From Austwickia chelonae (lineage in GTDB: Bacteria > Actinomycetota > Actinomycetes > Actinomycetales > Dermatophilaceae), in assembly GCF_003391095.1 (NCBI RefSeq), contig NZ_CP031447.1, positions 930,001 to 994,000 on the forward strand: 64,000 nucleotides of DNA. The letters are read 5' to 3'. The notes beneath the pieces were generated by a model, which was not told where the DNA came from, did no database searches, and saw only the letters and a program-made list of their open reading frames with translations. How positions within the stretch are numbered: position 1 is the stretch's first letter; each line of letters begins with the position of its first letter. Below, piece by piece: positions 51,986-60,128 of the stretch. The translations under genes and the position numbers were made by a program.

Positions 51986-52944
51986 CCGCCGACAGCGCGG
52001 GTGCTCCAAAGGCCCGAGCCTTCAATGATTCATCGGAGTCTCGTTCCGGCCTCCTGGGCTCGACGTCGTTGGTCGTCGTGCGTGGTGCCGGAGATATCGC
52101 CACCGGTGTTGTCCAGCGCTGTGTCCATGCCGGTTTTGACGTGATCGCCCTGGAACTTGCCCAACCGATGGCCGTACGGTGGCGGGCCTCCCTGTGCACC
52201 GCGGTTCGCGAAGGCAGCTGGCAGGTCGAGGATCTCCGGGGTCTACGGGCCGATGACCTCGGTGAGGCTCGACAGATACTGGCGAAGAGCAGGCAGTGCG
52301 CGCGGACAGACAGCTACTGGGTTCCGGTGATCGTCGATCCTGAAGCCGAGCTGATCGATCAGGTACGGCCTGCTGCGGTCATCGACGCGATGCTCGCCAA
52401 ACGAAATATCGGCACCCGACGCGGTATGGGCATCGTCACTGTGGGTTGTGGTCCAGGTTTCGTCGCTGGCGACGATGTCGACTACGTCGTGGAGAGCATG
52501 CGAGGGCACAACCTGGGAAGAGTGCTTTCCACGGGGAAAGCGCTGCCCAACACCGGGGTTCCGGGGGTGATCGCCGGGCATGGTGTCGATCGGGTCGTCC
52601 GGGCTCCTGCCTCCGGCCGGATACGGGTCGTGCGCGATATCGCTGATGTGGTGGATCGGGGAGAGACTCTCTGCATCCTGGACGGAGTCGACGGCTCCCA
52701 TGAGGTGCTCTCGCCTTTGTCCGGAGTCGTCAGAGGCATGATTCCCGATGGTGCAGCCGTGCCACGCGGGCTCAAGATCGCAGATGTCGATCCTCGCCCG
52801 GAGATGGTTTCCTGCTGCGACACGATCTCTGACAAGGCCAGAGCTGTGGGCGGGGGCGCACTCGACGCTGTTCTTCAGGGGCTGTCGATCCACGGACAGC
52901 AAATATTCGAGGAATCACCGGCGTTCCCGAGCGGTGTTCGATGA
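51982..52944 (+). CDS. yqeB: YqeB-type selenium-dependent molybdenum hydroxylase maturation protein
   Basis: A 320-residue protein overlapping the hydroxylase by four bases (ATGA). It matches the YqeB/EF2563 family: VVVRGAGDIATGVVQRCVHAGFDVIALELAQP at the start of the core (a Rossmann-like turn), then VDPEAELIDQVRPAAVIDAMLAKRNIG, TVGCGPGFVAGDDVDYVVE, GHNLGRVLS and a C-terminal barrel-like part (VRAPASGRIRVVRDIAD). Family members occur only beside selenium-dependent molybdenum hydroxylases and are thought to help insert or supply the Se-modified cofactor. The exact reaction is not known. About 27 N-terminal residues precede the conserved core. Confidence 0.82.
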   Translation: MTADSAGAPKARAFNDSSESRSGLLGSTSLVVVRGAGDIATGVVQRCVHAGFDVIALELAQPMAVRWRASLCTAVREGSWQVEDLRGLRADDLGEARQILAKSRQCARTDSYWVPVIVDPEAELIDQVRPAAVIDAMLAKRNIGTRRGMGIVTVGCGPGFVAGDDVDYVVESMRGHNLGRVLSTGKALPNTGVPGVIAGHGVDRVVRAPASGRIRVVRDIADVVDRGETLCILDGVDGSHEVLSPLSGVVRGMIPDGAAVPRGLKIADVDPRPEMVSCCDTISDKARAVGGGALDAVLQGLSIHGQQIFEESPAFPSGVR

Positions 52945-53801
52945 ACGATCTCTCGATACAGCTTGTCGTCTGGGACCGTGAAGGAAGAGCCGTCCCCGGA
53001 CTCCTTCCGGCACTGGGCATCGCCGATCTGCTCGGGAGACGGGCTTCGGCACCGGATCGTGTGGGTGGAGTGGTGCTTTCAGCCGTGGGCGCTGGGGGTA
53101 AGACAACACTTCTCCACGCGATCGGGCGGGAGTGCGTAGCTCTCGGGCTGAAAACCGTGCTGACCACGACCACTCGGTTGTGGCATGAGGACGGTGCCGC
53201 ACTCGACGTGGACGATGCGTTGGCACGCAGACTCGATTCAGCACTGTTGGTTGCGGGGCGCCCGTGCAAAGGGGGGAAGATCGCCGCTTTTCCCCAAGAA
53301 GGGTTTGATCGTCTGCGGCATGGTTTCGACGTGATCTTGGTCGAGGCCGACGGCTCCCGGGGGATGCCGTTCAAGGTGCCTGCTGCGCATGAACCCGTAG
53401 TGCCTCCGCAGACGGATCTGCTGTTGGTCGTGGCGAGTGCCACCGCCTTGGGCAGGCCATTGGGGGAAGTCTGCTTCCGGGAGGAGGAAGCCAGGGCCAT
53501 TCTGAGCGCCGATCCGACGGCAGGGGTCGTGATCGATTCAGCAGCTGCTGCAGCACTACTGCGATCAGGCTATGTGGTGCCGGTGCGGGGCCTGGAACGT
53601 TCCGGAGATATCACGGTCGTGATCACCCATGTCGACCACGGGGCGAGCGACGACAACCTTGAGGGGCTGATCCGGCTTCTGCCTCACCACCGGGTGGCCT
53701 GTGTGGGGACACGGCACCGAGAAGCGAACTCCGAGGAGGAGAATAACGCCGGTCGGAGGAAGGCTTCTCCGTTATCGCCAGCGGGGCAGGGAGGTCGATG
53801 A
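52941..53801 (+). CDS. yqeC: YqeC-type selenium cofactor biosynthesis protein
   Basis: A 286-residue protein overlapping yqeB by four bases. The P-loop AVGAGGKTTLLHAIGRE, the TTTT motif in VLTTTTRLWHED and the DVILVEADGSRGMPFKVPA block are the signature of YqeC, a predicted nucleotide-binding protein from selenium-dependent molybdenum hydroxylase gene sets. The C-terminal quarter (THVDHGASDDNLEGLIRLL) also fits. The start ATG 52941 gives the whole family length. xdhC overlaps the end by four bases, so four genes are tightly coupled. Confidence 0.83.
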   Translation: MNDLSIQLVVWDREGRAVPGLLPALGIADLLGRRASAPDRVGGVVLSAVGAGGKTTLLHAIGRECVALGLKTVLTTTTRLWHEDGAALDVDDALARRLDSALLVAGRPCKGGKIAAFPQEGFDRLRHGFDVILVEADGSRGMPFKVPAAHEPVVPPQTDLLLVVASATALGRPLGEVCFREEEARAILSADPTAGVVIDSAAAAALLRSGYVVPVRGLERSGDITVVITHVDHGASDDNLEGLIRLLPHHRVACVGTRHREANSEEENNAGRRKASPLSPAGQGGR

Positions 53802-54802
53802 TGCGACGAGCGGGGTACGTCGAGTTGCTGGGGCGGGTCGACGCGGAGGGCATCCACGCTCGGCTGCACTGGACAAGTGGGTCGAGAGCAGGAGAATACG
53901 ACCCCTGGGACGGTGATCGGGGGAGCCTGCCGGGTGCGCCACGAAGACCGTTCGGTGCGACCTGCCGGGATACCGAGGACGGCGGCTACTTCGCCGAGCA
54001 GCTCTGGGGGACGCCTCGGTTAGTGATCGTCGGCGCTGGCCACGTCGGGCGTGCTGTTGCCCAGATCGCTTCAGTGATGGGATTTCACACCGTGGTGGTT
54101 GACGACCGGCCCGAACTGGCTCGAGTCAGTCAGCTCCCCGGCGCGGATCTGGTCGTGGCCGATGATTACGGCAACGCGCTCTGTGCGCTTCCCGATCACG
54201 CCAACAGTTATTTCGTGATTGTCACTCCAGGGCACCGAAGTGATCGGGAATGTGCTCGGCTCTGTTTGACGCGCACTCATCAGTACGTGGGCATGATCGG
54301 TTCCAGACGTAAAGCTGCGCTGGTCCGTCGGGAGCTGACAGAGGCAGGGCTGCCTCACGCCCTGGCGCAGGAACTGCGCTCGCCGATCGGCATTCATCTG
54401 GGTGGGCCGGCGCCAGGGGAGATCGCGGTGTCGATCTGTGCAGAGCTGGTCCAGGTCCGCGCCGAACGCCAAGGTTCGGTCGTCGAAGCTGCAGTGGCTG
54501 ACGCGATCCGTCAGCTGGCAGAGACGCCGGACCAGTCAGCTGTGCTGGCCACGGTCATCGGCGACGCCGGATCGACTCCCCGGGGCACGGGCGCACGCAT
54601 GGTGGTGAATGCTCAGGGGCCGGTCGCGGGATCGGTCGGTGGAGGCGCTGTGGAACTCGAGGTGACTCGCCGTGCGCTGGCGCTGCTCGAGGAGGAGAAC
54701 TCTTCTCTCGGAGTGTCCGACTACGACTTGTCTGGTCGTCAGGGAAATGAGCTGGACATGATCTGTGGGGGGAGTGTCCGCGTGCTTCTGGAGCGGATCT
54801 GA
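53798..54802 (+). CDS. xdhC: XdhC-family molybdenum cofactor maturation protein, permuted domain order
   Basis: A 334-residue protein, ATG 53798, overlapping yqeC. A Rossmann domain comes first (residues about 74-230: LVIVGAGHVGRAVAQ, VVVDDRPELA, VTPGHRSDREC, VGMIGSRRKAALV, SPIGIHLGGPAPGEIAVSI). The XdhC/CoxI domain comes second (about 245-334: VLATVIGDAGSTPRGTGARM, GSVGGGAVELEV, MICGGSVRVLL). Classical XdhC has the reverse order. XdhC binds the molybdenum cofactor and delivers its sulfurated form to xanthine dehydrogenase; here it probably serves the hydroxylase in the same operon and might also serve XdhAB. A hairpin separates it from ndgR. Confidence 0.85.
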   Translation: MMRRAGYVELLGRVDAEGIHARLHWTSGSRAGEYDPWDGDRGSLPGAPRRPFGATCRDTEDGGYFAEQLWGTPRLVIVGAGHVGRAVAQIASVMGFHTVVVDDRPELARVSQLPGADLVVADDYGNALCALPDHANSYFVIVTPGHRSDRECARLCLTRTHQYVGMIGSRRKAALVRRELTEAGLPHALAQELRSPIGIHLGGPAPGEIAVSICAELVQVRAERQGSVVEAAVADAIRQLAETPDQSAVLATVIGDAGSTPRGTGARMVVNAQGPVAGSVGGGAVELEVTRRALALLEEENSSLGVSDYDLSGRQGNELDMICGGSVRVLLERI

Positions 54803-54849
54803 AGGCATTCCACGGAGTTCCGTGGAGAGGGTTCTCGGCCCCTTCGCCG

Positions 54850-54882
54850 GGTGTGGGGCCCTCAGCGAAGGAGCCCCACACC
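54850..54882. terminator. Hairpin between xdhC and ndgR
   Basis: 10-bp arms GGTGTGGGGC / GCCCCACACC around a 13-base loop, just beyond the minus-strand ndgR stop. A second, smaller perfect hairpin (54809-54826) follows the xdhC stop. No T-run is present. Confidence 0.6.
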
Positions 54883-54886
54883 GAGG

Positions 54887-55642
54887 TCAGTGCTTGTGTG
54901 CTGATTCCTGTGCGGCCTGTTGCTGGGCATGAGCGCGGGCGAGGACCTCGGTCAGCTTGTTGGCTCCGGCCACAACGGTTGCGGCGTGGAGGCGTCCGGG
55001 CTGTCGGGAAATGCGCTCAATGGGGCCGGAGATCGAAACAGCTGCGATGACCCGTCCTGCCGGGTTGCGGACCGGAGCGGACACCGAGGCGACGCCAGGC
55101 TCTCGCTCGCCGACGCTTTGCGCCCATCCACGGCGGCGGACGCCGGAAAGAGTGGTGGCGGTGAATTCTGCTCCTTGGAGGCCGCGGTGGAGCCTGTCTG
55201 GCTCCTCCCAGGCGAGGAGGACCTGGGCTGCGGATCCGGCAAGCATCGACAAGGTCGCGCCGACAGGGATGGAGTCGCGTAGTCCCATGGGGCGTTCGGC
55301 CGCTGCGACGCAGATGCGCATGTCTCCCTGTCGTCGGAAGAGCTGGGCCGACTCATGTGTGTGGTCACGAAGTGCACCCAGGACGGCTCCTGCTGCGGCA
55401 AGCAGTCGGTCCTCACCTGCAGCGGAGGCCAGTTCTGCCAGGCGGGGGCCGAGGATGAATCTGCCTTGCATGTCGCGAGATACCAGTCGATGGTGTTCGA
55501 GAGCCACCGCCAGGCGATGGGCGGTGGGGCGAGCTAATCCGGTGATGGCGACGAGCTGTGCGAGAGTCGACGGTCCTGCTTCCAGGGCGCCGAGAACGGT
55601 TGCGGCCTTGTCCAGGACACCGACCCCACTAGAACTTTCCAT
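54887..55642 (-). CDS. ndgR: IclR-family regulator NdgR/LtbR
   Basis: A 251-residue IclR-type repressor. From ATG 55642 it reads MESSSGVGVLDKAATVLGAL, with the winged-helix segment LAQLVAITGLARPTAHRLAVALEHHRLV and the conserved DMQGRFILGPRLAELA. The effector domain (SAQLFRRQGDMRICVAAAERP through GEREPGVASVSAPVRNP) matches the Streptomyces NdgR and Corynebacterium LtbR proteins as I know them. Those control leucine genes and respond to amino-acid supply. It is divergent from leuC, with a 135-base gap holding a palindrome. It may also act at leuB and ilvB, which is inference. Confidence 0.9.
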   Translation of the reverse strand: MESSSGVGVLDKAATVLGALEAGPSTLAQLVAITGLARPTAHRLAVALEHHRLVSRDMQGRFILGPRLAELASAAGEDRLLAAAGAVLGALRDHTHESAQLFRRQGDMRICVAAAERPMGLRDSIPVGATLSMLAGSAAQVLLAWEEPDRLHRGLQGAEFTATTLSGVRRRGWAQSVGEREPGVASVSAPVRNPAGRVIAAVSISGPIERISRQPGRLHAATVVAGANKLTEVLARAHAQQQAAQESAHKH

Positions 55643-55746
55643 GCACTTAGTGTGACGTCCCACGTCCTGAGACGCAAGCTCGCCACATCTTGAACGTGTG
55701 AACCATGGGCCTCACAGTTATGACAGATGTCGCCAATGACCTGTTG

Positions 55747-55762
55747 TGAGACGGTCGTCTCA
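55747..55762. promoter_or_regulatory. Palindrome upstream of leuC, candidate NdgR site
   Basis: TGAGACGGTCGTCTCA has 7-bp complementary arms and lies 15 bases before the leuC start. A further copy of the half-site TGAGACG occurs at 55668-55674 near ndgR. The position between ndgR and leuC makes auto- and leuCD regulation plausible. Confidence 0.5.
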
Positions 55763-55777
55763 GAGATGGAGATCGCC

Positions 55778-57193
55778 ATGGGCTTCACGCTGGCTGAAAA
55801 AGTGTGGGCGCAGCATGTCGTGAGGTCGGCTCCTGGCGAGCCTGACCTGCTGTACATCGACCTGCACCTTCTCCATGAGGTCACCAGCCCTCAAGCCTTC
55901 GACGGGCTTCGCCTGGCAGGGCGAAAGCTGCGAAGGCCTGATCTGACAGTGGCGACCGAGGATCACAATGTCCCTACCCTTCCCGGCCCGATCGAGGATC
56001 CGATCAGCCGCACCCAGGTGGAGACGCTGCGCCGCAACTGCGAGGAGTTCGGGGTTCGGCTCTATCCGATGGGGCACGACCGACAGGGCATCGTGCACAT
56101 CATCAGCCCCGAGCTCGGGCTCACCCAACCGGGCATGACCATCGTCTGCGGTGACTCCCACACCAGTACCCACGGTGCATTCGGCGCCTTGGCGCTGGGG
56201 ATCGGGACCAGCGAGGTCGAGCACGTGATGGCTACGCAGACCCTGCCTCTGGCACCTTTCCGGACCATGGCTGTTCACGTCGACGGGAAACTGCGATCCG
56301 GAGTCGGCGCCAAGGACATCATTCTCGCGGTCATCGCCAGGATCGGTACCGGGGGTGGACAGGGCCACGTCATCGAGTACCGCGGAAGCGCGATCGAAGC
56401 TCTCTCGATGGAATCGCGGATGACCTTGTGCAACATGTCGATCGAGGCTGGGGCAAGGGCGGGGATGGTGGCCCCGGACGAGACCACCTACGCATATCTG
56501 CGCGGGAGGCCGCACGCTCCCGCCGGTGAGGACTGGGAATCTGCGCTCGTCGACTGGCGGTCGCTGGTGAGCGATCCGGACGCCGTCTACGACACGGAGG
56601 TCCACATCGAGGCGGAGAGTTTGAGCCCCTTCGTGACCTGGGGTACCAATCCGGCTCAAGGCGCGCCCTTGTCGGACAAGGTGCCCGATCCGCTGTTGCT
56701 AGGTGATGACGACGCCGCCCATACCGCTGCGCGCGCCCTCGAGTACATGGGACTCGTCCCTGGTACACCTCTGCGTGAGGTGTCGGTCGATGCAGTTTTC
56801 GTCGGTTCGTGCACCAACGGGCGGATCGAGGATCTGCGAGTGGTGGCCCAGATCCTGCGGGACCGTCGGGTGGCCGAGGGGACACGCTTGCTGGTCGTTC
56901 CCGGCTCCGCGCAGGTGAAGATGCAGGCCGAGGCCGAGGGGATCGACGAGGTCGTGATCGAGGCTGGCGGCCAGTGGCGTCTGCCTGGATGTTCGATGTG
57001 CCTGGGGATGAACCCGGACCAGCTGTCGCCCGGAGAGCGATGCGCCTCGACCTCCAATCGCAATTTTGAAGGACGGCAGGGCAGCGGAGGCCGAACTCAT
57101 CTGGTGAGTCCCGCTGTCGCTGCGGCCACCGCGGTCGTGGGACGTCTGGCCTCCCCGGATGATCTGCCCGAATCGGGTTTGCTCCACCACTGA
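55778..57193 (+). CDS. leuC: 3-isopropylmalate dehydratase large subunit
   Basis: A 471-residue aconitase-family subunit that interconverts 2- and 3-isopropylmalate. ATG 55778 ([15 protein letters not shown]) has GGAG six bases upstream; in-frame starts further up lack similarity. The [4Fe-4S] ligands lie in [13 protein letters not shown] and [11 protein letters not shown], and the catalytic region includes [20 protein letters not shown]. It works with LeuD, encoded 98 bases downstream. Length is normal. Confidence 0.96.
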   Translation: MGFTLAEKVWAQHVVRSAPGEPDLLYIDLHLLHEVTSPQAFDGLRLAGRKLRRPDLTVATEDHNVPTLPGPIEDPISRTQVETLRRNCEEFGVRLYPMGHDRQGIVHIISPELGLTQPGMTIVCGDSHTSTHGAFGALALGIGTSEVEHVMATQTLPLAPFRTMAVHVDGKLRSGVGAKDIILAVIARIGTGGGQGHVIEYRGSAIEALSMESRMTLCNMSIEAGARAGMVAPDETTYAYLRGRPHAPAGEDWESALVDWRSLVSDPDAVYDTEVHIEAESLSPFVTWGTNPAQGAPLSDKVPDPLLLGDDDAAHTAARALEYMGLVPGTPLREVSVDAVFVGSCTNGRIEDLRVVAQILRDRRVAEGTRLLVVPGSAQVKMQAEAEGIDEVVIEAGGQWRLPGCSMCLGMNPDQLSPGERCASTSNRNFEGRQGSGGRTHLVSPAVAAATAVVGRLASPDDLPESGLLHH

Positions 57194-57205
57194 CGCCGTC
57201 CTGCT

Positions 57206-57247
57206 GCGCTAGGGCGCGGCGGGGCCGTTGACGGGGCGCCCTAGCGC
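57206..57247 (+). repeat. 12-bp inverted repeat between leuC and leuD
   Basis: GCGCTAGGGCGC (57206-57217) and GCGCCCTAGCGC (57236-57247) are perfectly complementary around an 18-base loop. The stem ends 45 bases before leuD and has no T-run. It may stabilise the leuC message, attenuate leuD or be a site for RNA processing. Confidence 0.6.
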
Positions 57248-57291
57248 GCACCTCGAACTTTCGTGTTGCTCACTTGTCAGGAGAACGTCTG

Positions 57292-57885
57292 ATGGAGAAG
57301 TTCACCACGCACACCGGTGTCGCGGTCCCCTTGCGCCGCACCAATGTGGATACGGACCAGATCATTCCGGCCTCCTACCTGAAGCGGGTGACACGCTCGG
57401 GCTTCGATGATGGACTTTTCGCGCAATGGCGCTCCGATCCGAGCTTCGTTCTCAATCACCCTGTGTATCAAGAAGGTTCAGTCCTTGTGGCTGGATCAGA
57501 CTTCGGAACAGGCAGTTCTCGCGAGCACGCGGTCTGGGCGCTAATGGATTACGGCTTTCGTGTCGTCGTATCATCTCGGTTCGCTGACATCTTCAGGGGC
57601 AACTCCGGTAAATCCGGGTTGCTCACCGCGCAGGTCAGCGCCAGTGACGCGGAGCTACTGCTGAAACTATTGGAGGATGAACCTGGTGTGCAGGTCGCGG
57701 TGGACCTCACCGAACGTACGATCAGCTGTAAGGACGTGGTCGTTCCCTTTGACGTCGACGAGTACGTGCGATGGCGGCTCATGGAAGGCCTGGATGACAT
57801 CGGTCTGACATTGCGCCACGAGCCGGACATCACTGGCTACGAGGCTCGACGCCCCGCATACAAACCCGCTGTCGGGGGCATCTGA
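57292..57885 (+). CDS. leuD: 3-isopropylmalate dehydratase small subunit
   Basis: A 197-residue swivel domain subunit. ATG 57292 has AGGAGA eight bases upstream. It begins [20 protein letters not shown] and holds [12 protein letters not shown] and the substrate-binding [17 protein letters not shown], both invariant in LeuD. It completes isopropylmalate isomerase with LeuC. The C-terminus ([11 protein letters not shown]) is typical for Actinobacteria. Confidence 0.96.
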   Translation: MEKFTTHTGVAVPLRRTNVDTDQIIPASYLKRVTRSGFDDGLFAQWRSDPSFVLNHPVYQEGSVLVAGSDFGTGSSREHAVWALMDYGFRVVVSSRFADIFRGNSGKSGLLTAQVSASDAELLLKLLEDEPGVQVAVDLTERTISCKDVVVPFDVDEYVRWRLMEGLDDIGLTLRHEPDITGYEARRPAYKPAVGGI

Positions 57886-58418
57886 CCCAGGCAGTTCCTC
57901 GATTCGACTCCTACCTCTCCGGGGTGCCTTGGCGGCACTGCGGTGTCCGTACTTGGTCCAGGGAGTGATTCAAGGATCCCGCGAGGCGAGATATCGGGCT
58001 TCTCAGTGATGCTCGCGCAAAGACGTTGACGAATTCGGTCCGAACTCACTTAAACGGTCGATGAGCTGCGCAGATATCCCTCAAGGATCCTGCCTTGGTG
58101 GTCCTCTTGTGCCTCAGTCGCGAGCACACTCGCTGGGTTCCTCTGTGGTTCACGAGACCTCGGCCGATAAGGGGTGCGACCGTCCTCATCTGGACGAGTC
58201 ACCTGGAAGTTCGGATAACAAGTCCTCTATGAGCGTGGCTGGCGCCGGTGCGCCGGTGCGCAACGCTCGGGGGAGAACCGTGGAGGAGCGTTCCCGCACA
58301 GGTCCCTCATCGCCTGAGCGAGGACGTGCACATGGATGTGGGGGGGCACGGTGCTCTCACCACAGCAGCGAGGCCGGTCCGCCGGTCGAGCCACCATCTC
58401 TGGAGGGAGAGGAAACAC
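57886..58418. other. 533-base region without a gene, holding the HU promoter
   Basis: No supported coding frame. A promoter-like pair TTGACG (58026-58031) and CTTAAA (58049-58054), spacer 17, contains the small palindrome TTCGGTCCGAA (58034-58044). This would give a long untranslated leader of about 360 bases for the HU gene. No known RNA element was recognised in it. Confidence 0.4.
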
Positions 58419-58820
58419 GTGAACAAGGCTGATCTGGTCGACGCTCTTGAGAGTCGACTCGGGGGGAAGAAGCAAGCCCAGGATGCCATCGAGGCTGTCT
58501 TCGATGTGATCATCCGTGAAGTTGCTCACGGTGGGAAAGTCGGGATCACCGGCTTCGGCACTTTCGAGCGCGCAGATCGTGCGGCCCGCACCGGACGCAA
58601 CCCGCGTACCGGGCAGTCGGTCCGTATCGAGTCCACTGCGGTACCGAAGTTCCGTCCTGGAACGGCTTTCAAGATGTACGTCGCCGAGCCTGCGACCCTG
58701 CCAAAGGGCGGTCCGGCCGCTGCGCGTGCAGCAGCCGGAACCGCAGCTCAGGTGCGTGCCAAGAATGAAGCCACCATCGCAGCGAGCAAGAACAACCGGG
58801 TCAAGAAGAAATCCGCCTGA
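58419..58820 (+). CDS. hup: HU-family DNA-binding protein with basic tail
   Basis: A 133-residue nucleoid protein, GTG 58419 preceded by GGAGGGAGAGG. Residues 1-90 form the HU fold (VNKADLVDALESRLGGKKQA, GFGTFERADRAARTGRNPRTG, PKFRPGTAFK). The last 40 or so residues are Ala/Lys-rich (AAARAAAGTAAQVRAKNEA, ending RVKKKSA), a short version of the basic tail of mycobacterial HupB and Streptomyces HupS. It bends and compacts DNA. Single transcription unit, ended by a hairpin. Confidence 0.94.
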   Translation: MNKADLVDALESRLGGKKQAQDAIEAVFDVIIREVAHGGKVGITGFGTFERADRAARTGRNPRTGQSVRIESTAVPKFRPGTAFKMYVAEPATLPKGGPAAARAAAGTAAQVRAKNEATIAASKNNRVKKKSA

Positions 58821-58869
58821 GGATTTCTATCCCATCCCCGCGTCCCTCCACGGGGCCGGGCGAGATCGT

Positions 58870-58908
58870 ACTGCGGTGTGCGTCGTTCTTCGCGGCGCAC
58901 ACCGCAGT
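58870..58908. terminator. Hairpin after the HU gene
   Basis: 13-bp perfect arms ACTGCGGTGTGCG / CGCACACCGCAGT with a 13-base loop, lying between convergent hup (+) and the small minus-strand gene. No clear T-run. Confidence 0.65.
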
Positions 58909-58948
58909 CGTCTGTCTCGAAGGAGGCTGCTTCGGTCGTGGATGTTCT

Positions 58949-59185
58949 TCACACCGGTCCAGGAGCTTCCCCGGTCGAGGAAGCTCGAGGCTCGATACCT
59001 GGGACTGTGATCCAGGCGACCTCCGACTCTCCATCGAGGATCAACGACAGCCGTTGGCCGATACGTAACCGGCGCACTCCGGATGACCTCACCACCGTGG
59101 CATCGATGAGCAACAGCTCACCGGCATCGGTCACGACCTGGGCTTTTCCCGAAGCTTCGTCATAACGGTGCACACTTGCCTGCAT
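58949..59185 (-). CDS. Small cold-shock/OB-fold-like protein
   Basis: A 78-residue protein starting at ATG 59185. The sequence (MQASVHRYDEASGKAQVVTD, later LRIGQRLSLILDG) fits a small beta-barrel family common in Actinobacteria that resembles cold-shock proteins but lacks the RNP1/RNP2 aromatic motifs. The longer frame to 59422 was rejected because only this part resembles a protein. No strong ribosome binding site (GAG only). It is divergent from plsC. The function is unknown. Confidence 0.6.
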   Translation of the reverse strand: MQASVHRYDEASGKAQVVTDAGELLLIDATVVRSSGVRRLRIGQRLSLILDGESEVAWITVPGIEPRASSTGEAPGPV

Positions 59186-59381
59186 AGATCTCAACCTAAC
59201 CGTCCGTCGAGTACTCGAGACCCTCTGTCCGCCCGGATCCGGGTTCTGCGGGCCTGGCAGGCAGACACCTTGTCTGCGATGTAGGACGCTCCTGGTTTGA
59301 TGATGCTCGTGTGAACCTGGCACCGGGGGAACCGGTGCAGGGCCCGAGTGCGGGCCTGGAGGACAACGAAGGAGAGGGCAC

Positions 59382-60128
59382 GTGTCGTCGAGCAGGAGCG
59401 GGCGCGAAGGATTGAACGGCACCTATCGATTAGGCATGTTCTTCGCTCGTACCTCCATCGGGGCGCTGACCCGGGACCGTTGGGGAGGAGCGGAGCATCT
59501 CCCTCAGCGCGGCGGCTTCCTCGTATGCGCTAATCACATCTCGCAGGCAGATCCCTTCGCCGTGGCGCGTTTCCTGTATGACAGCGGACACTCCCCCTAC
59601 TTCCTTGCCAAGGAGTCCTTGTTCCGGGCGCCCGTCATCGGCCCGATCATGACGCGTTCGGGGCAGATACCCGTCCACCGTGGGACCTCGCACGCCTCGC
59701 ATGCTTTCCAGAGTGCTATCGACGCTGTGGCGGGTGGTAAGTGCGTGGTGCTCATGCCGGAGGGCACCCTGACCAAAGATCCGGATTGGTGGCCGATGAC
59801 AGGGAAGACCGGGGCGGCACGCATTGCGTTGGCTACGGGGCGGCCAGTGGTCCCGTTAGCTCAGTGGGGCACCCAGTTCATCCGTCACCGAAAGGCGGAC
59901 AAAGGTATCCGGGTGGTCAGCCATATGCTGGCGGGTCCTGAGGTGCAGATGGACGATCTGCGTGGGCAAGAGCTGGACGGCCCCTTGCTACGTGAGGCCA
60001 CCGAACGGATCATGTCCGCGATCACTGTCGAGCTGGAGAAAGTTCGTCGTCTCGAGGCCCCGCGCGGACGTTGGGACCTGCGAGCAGGGCGTCGTATCGA
60101 ACGGGTGACTCGGGAGGACTTTCGGTGA
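59382..60128 (+). CDS. plsC: 1-acyl-sn-glycerol-3-phosphate acyltransferase
   Basis: A 248-residue membrane-associated acyltransferase, GTG 59382 with AAGGAGAGGG just upstream. Motif I is NHISQADPF (His and Asp of HX4D), motif II GQIPVHRG, motif III MPEGTLTKD, and motif IV VVPLAQWG. It converts lysophosphatidate to phosphatidate in phospholipid synthesis. gpsA overlaps its stop by four bases, and GpsA makes glycerol-3-phosphate, so both act in the same pathway. Confidence 0.92.
   Translation: MSSSRSGREGLNGTYRLGMFFARTSIGALTRDRWGGAEHLPQRGGFLVCANHISQADPFAVARFLYDSGHSPYFLAKESLFRAPVIGPIMTRSGQIPVHRGTSHASHAFQSAIDAVAGGKCVVLMPEGTLTKDPDWWPMTGKTGAARIALATGRPVVPLAQWGTQFIRHRKADKGIRVVSHMLAGPEVQMDDLRGQELDGPLLREATERIMSAITVELEKVRRLEAPRGRWDLRAGRRIERVTREDFR

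Noticed and set aside
58061-58432. A 123-codon frame ahead of the HU gene
   Set aside because: Ser/Gly/Arg-rich translation without similarity; the region looks like a long promoter and leader.
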